Shown: piece by piece, positions 17,422 to 25,900 of the stretch
How positions within the stretch are numbered: position 1 is the stretch's first letter
How the letters are laid out: each line of letters opens with the position of its first letter
Source: CALHVX01 sp964640725
Lineage (GTDB): Bacteria > Pseudomonadota > Gammaproteobacteria > Pseudomonadales > Azotimanducaceae
Direction of reading: 5' to 3'
DNA: 64,000 bases
NCBI GenBank assembly: GCA_964640725.1
Contig: CAZXIJ010000009.1
Span: 62,001 to 126,000, forward strand
The notes under the pieces: model-generated
What the model was told of the DNA's origin: nothing
The model's input: only the letters and a program-made list of their open reading frames with translations
The model's database searches: none
Made by a program: the position numbers and the translations under genes

Positions 17422-18614
17422 CAGGCCGGGTTCCGGGCGATCTGCTGCTTGGCGATGATGATGCGCTGCATCTCGTTGGTGCCCTCGCCGATGCACATCA
17501 GCGGCGCCTCGCGATACAGACGCTCCACCGGGTACTCCTTGGAGTAACCGTAGCCGCCGTGAATGCGCATGGCTTCCAGGGCATTTTCGACCGCGGCTTC
17601 TGACGCGTAGTACTTGGCCATGCCGGCTTCCATGTCACAGCGCTCGCCGGCGTCGTAGGCCCGGGCCGCGTCTTCCGTCAGCAGCTCCGCGGCACGGGTG
17701 CGGGTCGCCATCTCGCCCAGCTTGAGCTGGATGGCCTGATGGTTGCCAATGGGCTCGCCAAAGGTCTCCCGGGTCTGGGCATAGGCCGTGCTTTCGGACA
17801 GCGCGCGCTTGGAGATACCGACGCTGCGCGCGGCGATGTTGATGCGGCCCAGCTCCAGGCCGCCCACCGCCATGTAGAAACCCTTGCCTTCTTCGCCACC
17901 GACCAGATGCCGCTTGGCGTCCAGGCGGTAGTTGTCGAACATCAGCTCAGCGCTGTCGATGCCTTTGTAGCCCAGCTTCTCGAGCTTCTTGCCGGTCTGA
18001 AAGCCTTCGTGCGCTTTGCCGCTATCGGGGTCCACCTTGGGCGCGATGAGCATGGTCATGCCCTTGTGTGCCGGCGAGACCTCCCAGTCTGTTTTGACGA
18101 GCAGGGCCACGGCGCCGCCTTCGATACCGTTGCTGATCCAGGTCTTGTTGCCGTTAATCGTGTAGACATCGTCGTCGCCCCGTACCGCCCGGGTGCGAAT
18201 CCCCTGCAGGTCGGTGCCGGCGTTCGGCTCCGTCAGCGCCAGGGCACCGCGAATCTCGCCGGTCACAAATTTGGGCAGCCAATAGCTCTTCTGGAAGTCG
18301 GTACCGAACTTCTCGACGATGGTGGCCATCATCAGGTGCGAGTTAAAGATACCGGACAGCGACATCCACTCCTGCGCGATGCGCGTCACGATGCGCGAGT
18401 AGGTCGTGGCCGACAGGCCGAGCCCGCCATGCTCCGGAGAGATGGTCGCGCCAAAGAGCCCGAACTCCTTCATCTGCTCCACCATTTCGTGGGGATAGAC
18501 GTCGTCGTGCTCCATCTGCATCACGTGCGGCGCCACATCGCTGCGCAGCCATTTGTCGATGGCATCAAGGATCGCGCGCTCGTCGGCATCGCTGTAGTGT
18601 CGGGCTTCGCTCAT
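17421..18614 (-). CDS. Acyl-CoA dehydrogenase
   Basis: A full-length FAD-dependent acyl-CoA dehydrogenase (397 residues). It has the flavin/substrate segment ALTEPNAGTDLQGIRT (about 130-145), the C-terminal helical bundle, and the end motif RIHGGYGYSKEYPVERLYREA with CIGEGTNEMQ, where the Glu lies in the catalytic-base region. It would oxidise a CoA thioester to the enoyl-CoA and pass electrons to ETF. The start ATG 18614 has AGGA nine bases upstream. Its position just before the CoA-transferases suggests it acts on their product. Confidence 0.92.
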   Translation of the reverse strand: MSEARHYSDADERAILDAIDKWLRSDVAPHVMQMEHDDVYPHEMVEQMKEFGLFGATISPEHGGLGLSATTYSRIVTRIAQEWMSLSGIFNSHLMMATIVEKFGTDFQKSYWLPKFVTGEIRGALALTEPNAGTDLQGIRTRAVRGDDDVYTINGNKTWISNGIEGGAVALLVKTDWEVSPAHKGMTMLIAPKVDPDSGKAHEGFQTGKKLEKLGYKGIDSAELMFDNYRLDAKRHLVGGEEGKGFYMAVGGLELGRINIAARSVGISKRALSESTAYAQTRETFGEPIGNHQAIQLKLGEMATRTRAAELLTEDAARAYDAGERCDMEAGMAKYYASEAAVENALEAMRIHGGYGYSKEYPVERLYREAPLMCIGEGTNEMQRIIIAKQQIARNPA

Positions 18615-18689
18615 GGTTCTGGTCCTGTCTGGATTCGGGCGGCGCTCTGGCAGCGGCCGCGGTAACTCGTGCGTTCGGCGCGGCGCCGG

Positions 18690-19211
18690 CTAGTAGTGGC
18701 TGACCTTGTCTTCGACCGCCTGGCCCTTGGCGGGAATGAGCACGTTGCGCACAAAGGTGCACACCATGACGTCGTCCTGGTTCTTGCCGATGGTCTTGAC
18801 GGTGACGATGCCCTGGCCGGGCCGGCTCTTGGATTCGCGCTTGGCCAGCACTTCGCTCTCGCCGTAGATCGTGTCGCCTTCGAACACCGGCGCGGTGAAC
18901 TTCACCTCGTCCATGCCGAGGTTCGCGATTGCCTTTTGCGACACGTCGGTCACGCTCATACCGATCAGCAGGGCCAGGGTGTAGGGGCTGACGACGATGT
19001 TCTTGCCAAACTCCGAGGCTTTGCCGAACTCCGCGTCAAAGTGCATGGGATGCGTGTTGAGGGTCAGCAAGGTGAACAGGTGGTTGTCGTACTGCGTGAC
19101 GGTCTTGCCCGGGCGATGTTCGTAGACATCGCCCACATGAAAGTCTTCGAAGTAGCGGCCAAAGGTCTCCCGGTATCGTTGGGGACCAACTTCTTTGATG
19201 TTCTGGGTCAT
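18690..19211 (-). CDS. MaoC-type enoyl-CoA hydratase
   Basis: A 173-residue single hot-dog domain with the MaoC/hydratase-2 layout. The motif DNHLFTLLTLNTHPMHFD supplies the Asp/His active-site region. Close functional relatives include mesaconyl-CoA and itaconyl-CoA hydratases as well as generic R-specific enoyl-CoA hydratases. Its place between a CitE-like lyase and an acyl-CoA dehydrogenase fits hydration of an enoyl-CoA that is then cleaved. The RBS AAGGAAAG precedes ATG 19211. Seventy-five bases lie between it and the dehydrogenase gene. Confidence 0.87.
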   Translation of the reverse strand: MTQNIKEVGPQRYRETFGRYFEDFHVGDVYEHRPGKTVTQYDNHLFTLLTLNTHPMHFDAEFGKASEFGKNIVVSPYTLALLIGMSVTDVSQKAIANLGMDEVKFTAPVFEGDTIYGESEVLAKRESKSRPGQGIVTVKTIGKNQDDVMVCTFVRNVLIPAKGQAVEDKVSHY

Positions 19212-19245
19212 GGTCTTTCCTTGGTCTGTCGCGGCAACACCCGGC

Positions 19246-20070
19246 TCAGCGCGCAGCCTGAGCCAGCATGCGGCGCGCCGCTTTGATGATGGGGAGCTCG
19301 ATCAGCTTGCCGTCCAACAGCGCGGCACCGCCGGCGGCGCTGTCAAAGGCATCGACCACCCGTTGCGCCTGCGCCAATTCTTCCGCAGTGGGCATCAGCG
19401 CTTCATGAATCACCGGGATCTGGGCCGGGTGAATCGCCGACCGGGCGCGAAAGCCGAGCGCTTTCGCGCGCAGGGTCTCGGCCTTCAGGCCTTCGAGATT
19501 TTTAACGTCCGTGTAGGGCACATCGAGCACGGTCACGTCGTGCCGCGTGCCAGCCAGCACCAGCTGCCCGCGCGCGGCTAGGAGCGGCTCCCAGGCCAGC
19601 TCGCAGCCGACGTCGGCGACAAAATCCACAGCGCCGAACACCGCCGTTTCGATACCGGGCAGCGCAAAGATGTCGTCCGCCAGGGCCAGGGCCGCGGCGG
19701 ACTCGATAATCGGGACGACTTGCGTCTGCGCCGGCAGCAGCTGCTGCAGCTGGCGGGCCTGCGCCGCCGCTTCGGTCTTTGGCAACATCACGAAGCGCGG
19801 CGCGAGGCCGCGCTCCAGCAGCGCGTGCATGTCGGCAATGCCGTCGGCGGTGGTCAGGGCGTTGATGCGCACGCCCACGGGCACCGTGGGCGCCGCGGCG
19901 GCCAGAAAATCCAGGGCGGTGGACCGCGCGGCGGCCTTTTGCTCCGGCGGAACCGCGTCTTCCAGATCGATGCAGACCAGATCAGCGCCCGTATCGAGCG
20001 CTTTCGCGAAGCGCTCCGGGCGGGTGCCGGGCACAAAGAGCAGGCTGCGGGGAGCGGCAAACTCCGTCAC
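19246..20070 (-). CDS. HpcH/HpaI (CitE-like) CoA-ester lyase
   Basis: A 274-residue TIM-barrel lyase of the CitE-like branch. The N-terminus RSLLFVPGTRPERFAKAL, IDLEDAV (metal/substrate region), LPKTEAAAQ (metal-binding Glu) and GAVDFVADVG (metal-binding Asp) are visible. Family enzymes cleave malyl-CoA, beta-methylmalyl-CoA, citramalyl-CoA or citryl-CoA to acetyl-CoA or propionyl-CoA plus a 2-oxo acid. Start GTG 20070 overlaps the upstream stop by four bases (GTGA). Next to a MaoC hydratase and CoA-transferases it resembles the itaconate/citramalyl-CoA type of pathway. Confidence 0.85.
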   Translation of the reverse strand: MTEFAAPRSLLFVPGTRPERFAKALDTGADLVCIDLEDAVPPEQKAAARSTALDFLAAAAPTVPVGVRINALTTADGIADMHALLERGLAPRFVMLPKTEAAAQARQLQQLLPAQTQVVPIIESAAALALADDIFALPGIETAVFGAVDFVADVGCELAWEPLLAARGQLVLAGTRHDVTVLDVPYTDVKNLEGLKAETLRAKALGFRARSAIHPAQIPVIHEALMPTAEELAQAQRVVDAFDSAAGGAALLDGKLIELPIIKAARRMLAQAAR

Positions 20071-20984
20071 GACGTCAGCTCCGGTGCGGGCACGGCCGCC
20101 CGGTAGGCCTGCGCAATCTGGGCGCGGGTCGCGACCCAGACGTTGCCGCGCCCGGCGACGTGATCCAGAAACTGCTGGAACGCGCCCATGCGGCCCGGAC
20201 GCCCAACGATGCGCAGGTGCAGCCCGAAGGACATCATGCGCGGGCCCAGGTCCGCTTCCTGCTGCAGCCAGTCAAAGCTGTCGATCGCGTACTGCGCCCA
20301 GTCCCGCGGGGTATAGGACGGCGCGATCCACATCTTCATGTCGTTGCTGTCCATGGCGTAGGGCAGCATCAGCAGCGGCCGCTGCGTGCCGTCGGCCATG
20401 GTGACGGTGTCCCAGAACGGCAGGTCGTCTGAGTAGTCATCCATGTGGTAGCTGTAGCCCTCTTCGAGCAACAGCCGTTGGGTGACGTCGGTGTGCATGT
20501 AGCGCGACAGCCAGCCCTGGGGCCGGGTGCCGGTGGTCTGCTCGATGGACTCCCAGCCCTTGCGGATGAACTCGCGCTCGGCAGCCTCGTCCATGCGGAA
20601 CTGGTGCACCCAGCGGTAGCCGTGGCAGCAGATTTCGTCGCCGCGCTGGACGATTGCGCGGGCCAGCTCCGGCGCGCGCTCAAGCGCCAGCGACGCAGCC
20701 GTGACGGTGACCGGCAGCTGGTGCGCGTCCAGCGCGCGAAAGATGCGCGGCGCCGCGGCCTTGATGCCGTACTGGTAGTTGGACTCGCTGCCATGCATGC
20801 GTATCGGCTTGCGCGGCGCCGCCGACAGCTCATCCACAGGCTCCGGCCCGGGATCGCCGTCGCGGATGTTCATTTCCGCGCCCTCTTCGACGTTCACGAC
20901 GATGGACAACGCCAGCCGCGCGCCGTTCGGCCAGGTGAAGTCTGCGGGCAGGCCGTTGCGCGATTGCAGGTTTGCGGGGCTCAA
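20067..20984 (-). CDS. Polysaccharide deacetylase-fold hydrolase, PuuE-like
   Basis: A 305-residue NodB-homology protein, most like the metal-independent allantoinase PuuE subgroup (GSESNYQYGIKAAAPRIFRAL, ICCHGYRWVHQF, LSRYMHTDVTQRLL). It would hydrolyse an amide or N-acyl bond. TTG 20984 is chosen as the start because GAGGA sits just upstream and the TTGA overlaps the SDR stop. The longer open frame upstream is antisense to real SDR coding sequence. Its presence inside a CoA-ester operon, with an amidase at the far end, suggests a nitrogen-containing substrate, but this is inference. Confidence 0.8.
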   Translation of the reverse strand: MSPANLQSRNGLPADFTWPNGARLALSIVVNVEEGAEMNIRDGDPGPEPVDELSAAPRKPIRMHGSESNYQYGIKAAAPRIFRALDAHQLPVTVTAASLALERAPELARAIVQRGDEICCHGYRWVHQFRMDEAAEREFIRKGWESIEQTTGTRPQGWLSRYMHTDVTQRLLLEEGYSYHMDDYSDDLPFWDTVTMADGTQRPLLMLPYAMDSNDMKMWIAPSYTPRDWAQYAIDSFDWLQQEADLGPRMMSFGLHLRIVGRPGRMGAFQQFLDHVAGRGNVWVATRAQIAQAYRAAVPAPELTS

Positions 20985-21829
20985 TGGGGTTCCTCGCCGC
21001 CAGAAACGTTGAGGCTCTCGGCCGTGATGTAGCGGGCCGCGTCGCTGCACAGGAAGGCGACGGCATTGGCCGTGTCCTCGGGCAAGCCGGGACGCCCCAG
21101 GGGAATGCGCCCGGCCATATCCGCCATGTACTCATCCAGGGTCTTGCCGAGCTTGTCGGCAAAGTATTCGTTCTGCCAGGCCCCGAGGCCGGTGGTGACG
21201 TGGTTGGGGCAGACGTTATTGACGCGGATCTGGTGCTCGCCGAGCTCCTGCGCCGCCGAGCGAACGAGCCCAACGAGGCCGTGCTTGGAGGAGCAGTAGG
21301 CCTGCGCGAAAGGAAAGCCGGACTTGGCGGCCTGGCTCGCGACGTTCACGATCACGCCGCCATCGCCCTGGCTCACCATCTGCCGCGCCGCGGCCTGCAC
21401 GCCGAAAAAGCAGCCAGACAGATTGACGTCGATGACCGTCGACCAGTCTTCCGGCGACACCTCGAGCATGGGCTTCATGATGTAGCCGATACCGGCGTTG
21501 TTGACCCAGATGTCCAGGCGCCCGTAGGCACTCACGGCGGCGTCGGCCAGCGCGGCCACTTCGGCGGGATGCCGCACGTCGCAGGGCTGGCTCACGGCGT
21601 TGCCGCCCGCGGCCTCGATGGCCGCCACGGCGGCCGCCATGCCGTCCTGGTCGCCAATCATCGCCGCCGGCGTCCGCTCATCTTTCTCGGCGCCGATGTC
21701 AGAGATCACAATGCTCGCGCCGTCGGCGGCGAGTCGGGCCGCAATCGCAAAGCCCAGACCCTGCAGCCGGCCGGAGCCCGTCACCACCGCGACCTTCCCG
21801 GCCAGCGGCAGCGCCTGCGCCGCTGCCAC
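20981..21829 (-). CDS. Short-chain dehydrogenase/reductase
   Basis: A classical SDR of 282 residues. The cofactor motif is TGSGRLQGLG near residue 17, NNAG follows, then a YCSSK active-site motif, and the C-terminus ends with the usual SLNVSGGE. An NAD(P)-dependent alcohol/ketone conversion is expected, acting on a CoA pathway intermediate or its free acid. GTG 21829 overlaps the stop of the HapK-like gene by one base, so the two are coupled. Confidence 0.9.
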   Translation of the reverse strand: MAAAQALPLAGKVAVVTGSGRLQGLGFAIAARLAADGASIVISDIGAEKDERTPAAMIGDQDGMAAAVAAIEAAGGNAVSQPCDVRHPAEVAALADAAVSAYGRLDIWVNNAGIGYIMKPMLEVSPEDWSTVIDVNLSGCFFGVQAAARQMVSQGDGGVIVNVASQAAKSGFPFAQAYCSSKHGLVGLVRSAAQELGEHQIRVNNVCPNHVTTGLGAWQNEYFADKLGKTLDEYMADMAGRIPLGRPGLPEDTANAVAFLCSDAARYITAESLNVSGGEEPH

Positions 21830-22134
21830 TAGATGTGCTCCGTGGTGATGAACATCGGGTTGTCTGCCAGTGCCTGAAACTCGCCGGCAACGCGCTGCAT
21901 GGTGTCGGTGCCGACTTCGGCGCCGAAGGTGTCCATGTCGCCCACATCAATGATCTCGATGTAGCGGTACGGCGCCGAATCCTCGGTCCCCATAACGCCG
22001 GTGGTGCGGAACACCTCGAAATTGTCGATGCTCTTCAAGCCCTTCACCGTCGGCAAGTCCGTTGACTTTGCCCAGGACTCATATTCGGCCACATCGACGC
22101 CATCCTTGAGGTTGAACAGCACAACAATCTTCAT
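21829..22134 (-). CDS. Small REDY/HapK-like dimeric alpha-beta protein
   Basis: A 101-residue protein starting at ATG 22134, with AGGAG seven bases upstream. The longer frame to 22215 runs through the promoter region and was rejected. The sequence (MKIVVLFNLKDGVDVAEYES, TDLPTVKGLKSIDNFEVFR, RYIEIIDVGDMD) resembles the REDY-like/HapK family of small ferredoxin-like alpha-beta-barrel proteins, whose biochemical role is unsettled. It is the first gene of the long minus-strand cluster and is divergent from the methyltransferase operon. Confidence 0.7.
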   Translation of the reverse strand: MKIVVLFNLKDGVDVAEYESWAKSTDLPTVKGLKSIDNFEVFRTTGVMGTEDSAPYRYIEIIDVGDMDTFGAEVGTDTMQRVAGEFQALADNPMFITTEHI

Positions 22135-22186
22135 GAGCAGGCTCCTGGGTTCGGGCCCGATCCCACATCGGGCTCCAACAAAGCTG

Positions 22187-22202
22187 AATGATATAATATT
22201 AT
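22187..22202. promoter_or_regulatory. AT-rich palindrome in the divergent promoter region (site 3)
   Basis: ATAATATTAT (22193-22202) is a perfect 10-bp palindrome preceded by AATGATATA (22187-22195), a 9-mer also present, in inverse orientation, at 61606-61618. It includes TATAAT at 22192-22197, so it may be a -10 box, an operator, or both. It sits between the HapK-like and methyltransferase genes. Confidence 0.4.
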
Positions 22203-22326
22203 GTCTTTTGCGCATACGGGGTCACAATCCCCGCGAGCCGGGCGCTCCCTCTAGGGGGAATCCCGTGACGCAGTCTGGCAGCGAGCGCCGGTAGACTGCA
22301 GGCAAGAACCAGCAATGGAGCCTTCC

Positions 22327-23544
22327 ATGAGCCAGCACGAATATGACGGACCGCCGGACTACCGGGTGGTGGGCAAGCACGAGCTGTTCCCCGAAACCAC
22401 TCACGACGAGGCCGAGCGCTACAACTTTCTGGCGCACCTGAACCGACATCTGGCCACCCAGGTCATGCCCGGCGTTGCCGAAGCCTGGGACGCCCGGGTC
22501 GAGCCGACCTTCGAGCAGGCCCATGGCCGCAAGCCCGAGCACCGCCACGAGGTGCGCAAGGCACTGCTCGAAGATCCGCTGTTCCAGGCCTGGAGCGCGC
22601 TGCGCCGCAACACCATGGAGATGCGCCAGCAGGCCGGGCTGTCTGTGGTGCTGCGCCAGCTGCCAACGCTCATCGACAAGACCGATGCCGCCACCAGCGC
22701 AAAGAATCTGCAGCTCGACGACGATCTGACCGTGCCCCACTACCTGACCGCCGTGGACCACCACTGCATGCCCGGCAGCTACCACACGGAGCGCACGGAC
22801 CGGGACGTCAGCGGCGCGGCGAACTACGACACAGGGCTGTTCGTGACCACCGGCGGCATGCTTGGCCGCTACGCCGACGGCGGCGGTCACGGCGTGGTGC
22901 AATGGCTGCGCCGCAACGCGCCGGACTTCGCGCCCAAGCGCATTCTCGACATCGGCTGCGGCCTGGGCCACAACGTCGTACCGATCGCCGAGGCCTTCCC
23001 GGACGCCCAGATCTTCGCGGTCGACGCCGGCGCCCCCATGCTGCGCTACGGCGCCGCGCGCGCCAAAAGCCTGGGCGTCGACAACATCACGTTCGTGCAG
23101 GGCGACGTCGCGGAGCTGTCGCAGTTCGAGGACCAGAGCTTCGACTGGATCCAGTCGACCATGTTTCTGCACGAGACCTCCTACCGGTCCCTGCGCCAGA
23201 TCATGGCCGAGACCCGGCGCCTCATTAAGCCGGGGGGGATGGTCATTCACGTGGAGCAGCCGCAGTACGCCGACGATATGCCGCTGTTCGAGCAGGCCAT
23301 GCGCGACTGGGACGCGTTCTACAACAACGAGCCGTTCTGGACCAAGCTGCACGAGATCGATCTGGACGACTACATGGTCGACGCCGGCTTCGACCGCGAC
23401 ACGCTGCTGCACGGCGGCGTCACCGCCGTCGTGGACCAGGGTCTGTTCCCGGACGCCGCCGAGGACGACAGCGAAGACTACGGGCGCAAGGCCGCCTGGC
23501 ACATCACCGGTGCCCGCATGCCGGCCGCGAGCGCCGCACCATGA
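22327..23544 (+). CDS. SAM-dependent methyltransferase with long N-terminal region, module copy A
   Basis: A 405-residue protein. ATG 22327 is preferred over ATG 22315 because GGAG lies six bases before it. The N-terminal 190 residues are family-specific helices. The Rossmann methyltransferase domain follows, with motif I ILDIGCGLGHN and VDAGAPMLRYG (acidic strand-2 position). DWDAFYNNEPF lies in the C-terminal third. A paralogue at 56765-57958 shares this architecture and DWDAYYNNEPF. Both are followed by a GKRPxFF small protein. The substrate is unknown. This is the first gene of a four-gene operon (methyltransferase, small protein, VOC, MDR). Confidence 0.82.
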   Translation: MSQHEYDGPPDYRVVGKHELFPETTHDEAERYNFLAHLNRHLATQVMPGVAEAWDARVEPTFEQAHGRKPEHRHEVRKALLEDPLFQAWSALRRNTMEMRQQAGLSVVLRQLPTLIDKTDAATSAKNLQLDDDLTVPHYLTAVDHHCMPGSYHTERTDRDVSGAANYDTGLFVTTGGMLGRYADGGGHGVVQWLRRNAPDFAPKRILDIGCGLGHNVVPIAEAFPDAQIFAVDAGAPMLRYGAARAKSLGVDNITFVQGDVAELSQFEDQSFDWIQSTMFLHETSYRSLRQIMAETRRLIKPGGMVIHVEQPQYADDMPLFEQAMRDWDAFYNNEPFWTKLHEIDLDDYMVDAGFDRDTLLHGGVTAVVDQGLFPDAAEDDSEDYGRKAAWHITGARMPAASAAP

Positions 23545-23930
23545 GCGCTGCACAGCAAGACCCGGCACTGGACCCGAGCCTCGACCCGCTCAAGCTGGCC
23601 GGCACCAAGGCGAAGGGCAAGCGGCCCTACTTTTTCAAGGACCCGGACGTCGAGCGCGTGCTGTCCATCACCATGGCCATCGCCGGCGAAGTCTCCGTGC
23701 TGCGCCAGCGCCTGGATACGGTCGAGCGGCTGCTGGAGGCCAAGGGCTCAGTCACGCGCGCGGACATCGAAGCCTTCGCCCCGGACAGCCAGGCCGCCGA
23801 AGACCGGGGCCGCTGGAACCAGGAATATCTGGCCCGCATCCTGCGCATTGTCCAGCAGGAACGCGAAGCCATCGCCCGCGGCGACGAGCCAAGCTCCGAA
23901 GCCGTCGGCGAGACCCTCGCCCGGGACTGA
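23541..23930 (+). CDS. GKRPxFF small helical protein, module copy A
   Basis: A 129-residue conserved hypothetical protein whose ATG overlaps the methyltransferase stop (ATGA). After a Pro/Asp-rich start it reads GKRPYFFKDPDVERVLS and then a long predicted helix or coiled coil (GEVSVLRQRLDTVERLLEAK). It aligns without gaps over about 80 residues to the protein at 56429-56758 (GKRPAFFGDGQVDALLT, ERVLALEKLLEQRG). No known domain is recognised. The coupling suggests it is a partner subunit of the methyltransferase. Confidence 0.75.
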   Translation: MSAAQQDPALDPSLDPLKLAGTKAKGKRPYFFKDPDVERVLSITMAIAGEVSVLRQRLDTVERLLEAKGSVTRADIEAFAPDSQAAEDRGRWNQEYLARILRIVQQEREAIARGDEPSSEAVGETLARD

Positions 23931-23996
23931 CACTGACCGTCGGGCAACAACAAGCGCCCCAACGTCTCACAAAAGAACGAACGGAAGGAATCCTCG

Positions 23997-24887
23997 ATGC
24001 ATCTGCTCCGCAGCGGTACCGTCACCGCCCTCGACCTGAAAGCCAGCACCGCCCTGTACGAAGACTGGCTCGACTACTCCGTGGTTGAGCAGGGCCAGAT
24101 CGCGGACGATCTCGCCGCTGCCTGGGGCACCCCGGCCGTTGCCGGCGCCAGCTACGTCGTCATGCAGCCGATCTCTGGCGCCGATATCTATCTGCGCCTG
24201 GTGGAGGGCCCGAAGGTCGACGGCTACAAGCCCCTCGTCACCTACGGCTGGGCGGCGCTGGAGTTTTGCGTGCAGGACGTCGAGGCTGTTGCCGAGCGCA
24301 TGGAAAAATCGCCCTTCGAGATCATCGGCCCGCCGCGGCGCATCGAAGGGCTGGATGCGATCTACCCGATGCAGGTGCAGGGCATCAACGGCGAGATCTG
24401 CTACTTCACGCAGATCAATTCGGATCTGCCGGAGTTCACCCTGCCCCGGGCCCAGAGCTTTATCGACCATCTGTTCATCAACGTGCTCGCCGCGAGCGAC
24501 ATGGCCGCGACGCAGCGCTGGATGGTCGACAAGCTGGGCCTGGCCATTGGCCGGGAAAACATGGAGATCGTCTACACCATGCTGGCCAAGGCCTTTGGCA
24601 CGCCCATGGACGAGCTGCACTCCATCTCGACCATGATTCACGAGAAGGACGTGTTCTTTGAGGTCGACCAGATGCCGGCCGCCGCAACAGTGCGCCCGCG
24701 CATCGAAGGCCAGCTGCCCCCGGGCATCGGCATCACCACCATCAAGGTGCCCGACATCAGCGCGATCCAGGCGCCGTTCATCACGCCGCCCCGCGCGCGC
24801 AGCGGACCGGTCTACCAGGATCAGCTGGCCGGCACCGTGCAGGACCCGGACGGAGCCCTGTTCGAAATCGTGCAGCTTGCGCGATGA
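23997..24887 (+). CDS. Two-domain VOC (glyoxalase/dioxygenase fold) protein
   Basis: A 296-residue protein with two vicinal-oxygen-chelate repeats, at about residues 1-140 and 155-295. The second ends with the typical QDPDGALFEIVQL. The fold supports metal-dependent lyases, isomerases and dioxygenases. The metal ligands are not obvious enough to name a reaction. GGAAGGAA precedes the ATG. Its stop overlaps the next gene by four bases. A second VOC/MDR pair occurs around 41.1-42.8 kb. Confidence 0.8.
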   Translation: MHLLRSGTVTALDLKASTALYEDWLDYSVVEQGQIADDLAAAWGTPAVAGASYVVMQPISGADIYLRLVEGPKVDGYKPLVTYGWAALEFCVQDVEAVAERMEKSPFEIIGPPRRIEGLDAIYPMQVQGINGEICYFTQINSDLPEFTLPRAQSFIDHLFINVLAASDMAATQRWMVDKLGLAIGRENMEIVYTMLAKAFGTPMDELHSISTMIHEKDVFFEVDQMPAAATVRPRIEGQLPPGIGITTIKVPDISAIQAPFITPPRARSGPVYQDQLAGTVQDPDGALFEIVQLAR

Positions 24888-25870
24888 GCAAGCCCAACCG
24901 CGCCGTGACCGTTGCCCGCCGCCCGGACGGCGTGCCGGTCCCCGACGACTTCGCCGTCAGCGCCATCGATGAGCCGCAGGGCGACGGCGTGCTGTGCCAC
25001 GTGTGCGTGCTGTCCCTGGACCCTTACCTGCGCGGGCGCCTGAGCGGCCGCCACATCAGCGGCCCGCTGAACATCGGCGACCCCATGACCAGCGAGTGCG
25101 TGCTGCAGGTCGCCGAAGATCACGGCCCGTTCAAGGCAGGCGATCTGGTGCGCGGCTTCGCGCCCTGGCAGGAACGCGCGATCCTTCCCGCCGAGACGCT
25201 GACCCCGCTGCCGGCAGAGATCGATCCGCCGTCCCTGGCCCTCGGCGTGCTCGGCATGCCCGGTCTCACCGCGTACGCCGGCGTCCAGCGCCTGCTGGAA
25301 CCCAAGCCCGGCGATACCCTGTTCGTCTCTGCGGCTGCAGGCCCCGTCGGCGCGACGGTCGCGCAGCTGTGCCGAGCCGCCGGCGCCCGCACCGTGGGCA
25401 TCGCCTCGAGCGCCGACAAGTGCGGCTGGATGACCGAGCAGGCAGGCTTTGATGTCGCGATCAACTACCGGGAACGGGACCTGCGCGAAGCGCTCGACGA
25501 AGCCTGTCCGGACGGCATCGACCTGTACTTCGACAACGTCGGTGGCGACGTGCTGCAGGCCGCCATGGAGCGCCTGGCCGTGGGTGCCCGGGTCGCGCTG
25601 TGCGGCCTCATGGAGCAATACAACACCGACAGCCCGCCCCCAGGGCCAAACCCGGCCCTGACCATCAAGGCCCGGGCCACCGTGCGGGGCCTGGTGGTAT
25701 ACGACCACGAGGACCTGCGCGCGGACATGCAGACCACGCTCTGGCAGATGATTCAGGACGGCACCCTCGCCTATCGGGAAGACGCCACGGACGGTTTGGA
25801 AAACGCGCCGGAAGCTTTCTGCCGGCTCATGGCTGGCCGCAACTTCGGCAAGACCATCGTTCGTACCTGA
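24884..25870 (+). CDS. NADP-dependent MDR oxidoreductase (2-alkenal/curcumin-reductase type), copy 1
   Basis: A 328-residue zinc-independent medium-chain reductase. The nucleotide site is SAAAGPVGATVAQLCRAAG, and LYFDNVGGDVL is typical of the leukotriene-B4 dehydrogenase/CurA subgroup that reduces alpha,beta-unsaturated carbonyls. The ATG overlaps the VOC stop (ATGA), so it closes the operon started by the methyltransferase. A paralogue lies at 41794-42828, also next to VOC genes. Confidence 0.85.
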   Translation: MSKPNRAVTVARRPDGVPVPDDFAVSAIDEPQGDGVLCHVCVLSLDPYLRGRLSGRHISGPLNIGDPMTSECVLQVAEDHGPFKAGDLVRGFAPWQERAILPAETLTPLPAEIDPPSLALGVLGMPGLTAYAGVQRLLEPKPGDTLFVSAAAGPVGATVAQLCRAAGARTVGIASSADKCGWMTEQAGFDVAINYRERDLREALDEACPDGIDLYFDNVGGDVLQAAMERLAVGARVALCGLMEQYNTDSPPPGPNPALTIKARATVRGLVVYDHEDLRADMQTTLWQMIQDGTLAYREDATDGLENAPEAFCRLMAGRNFGKTIVRT

Positions 25871-25900
25871 GCGCTCGCCGGCGACGCCCCAGGCGATGCC

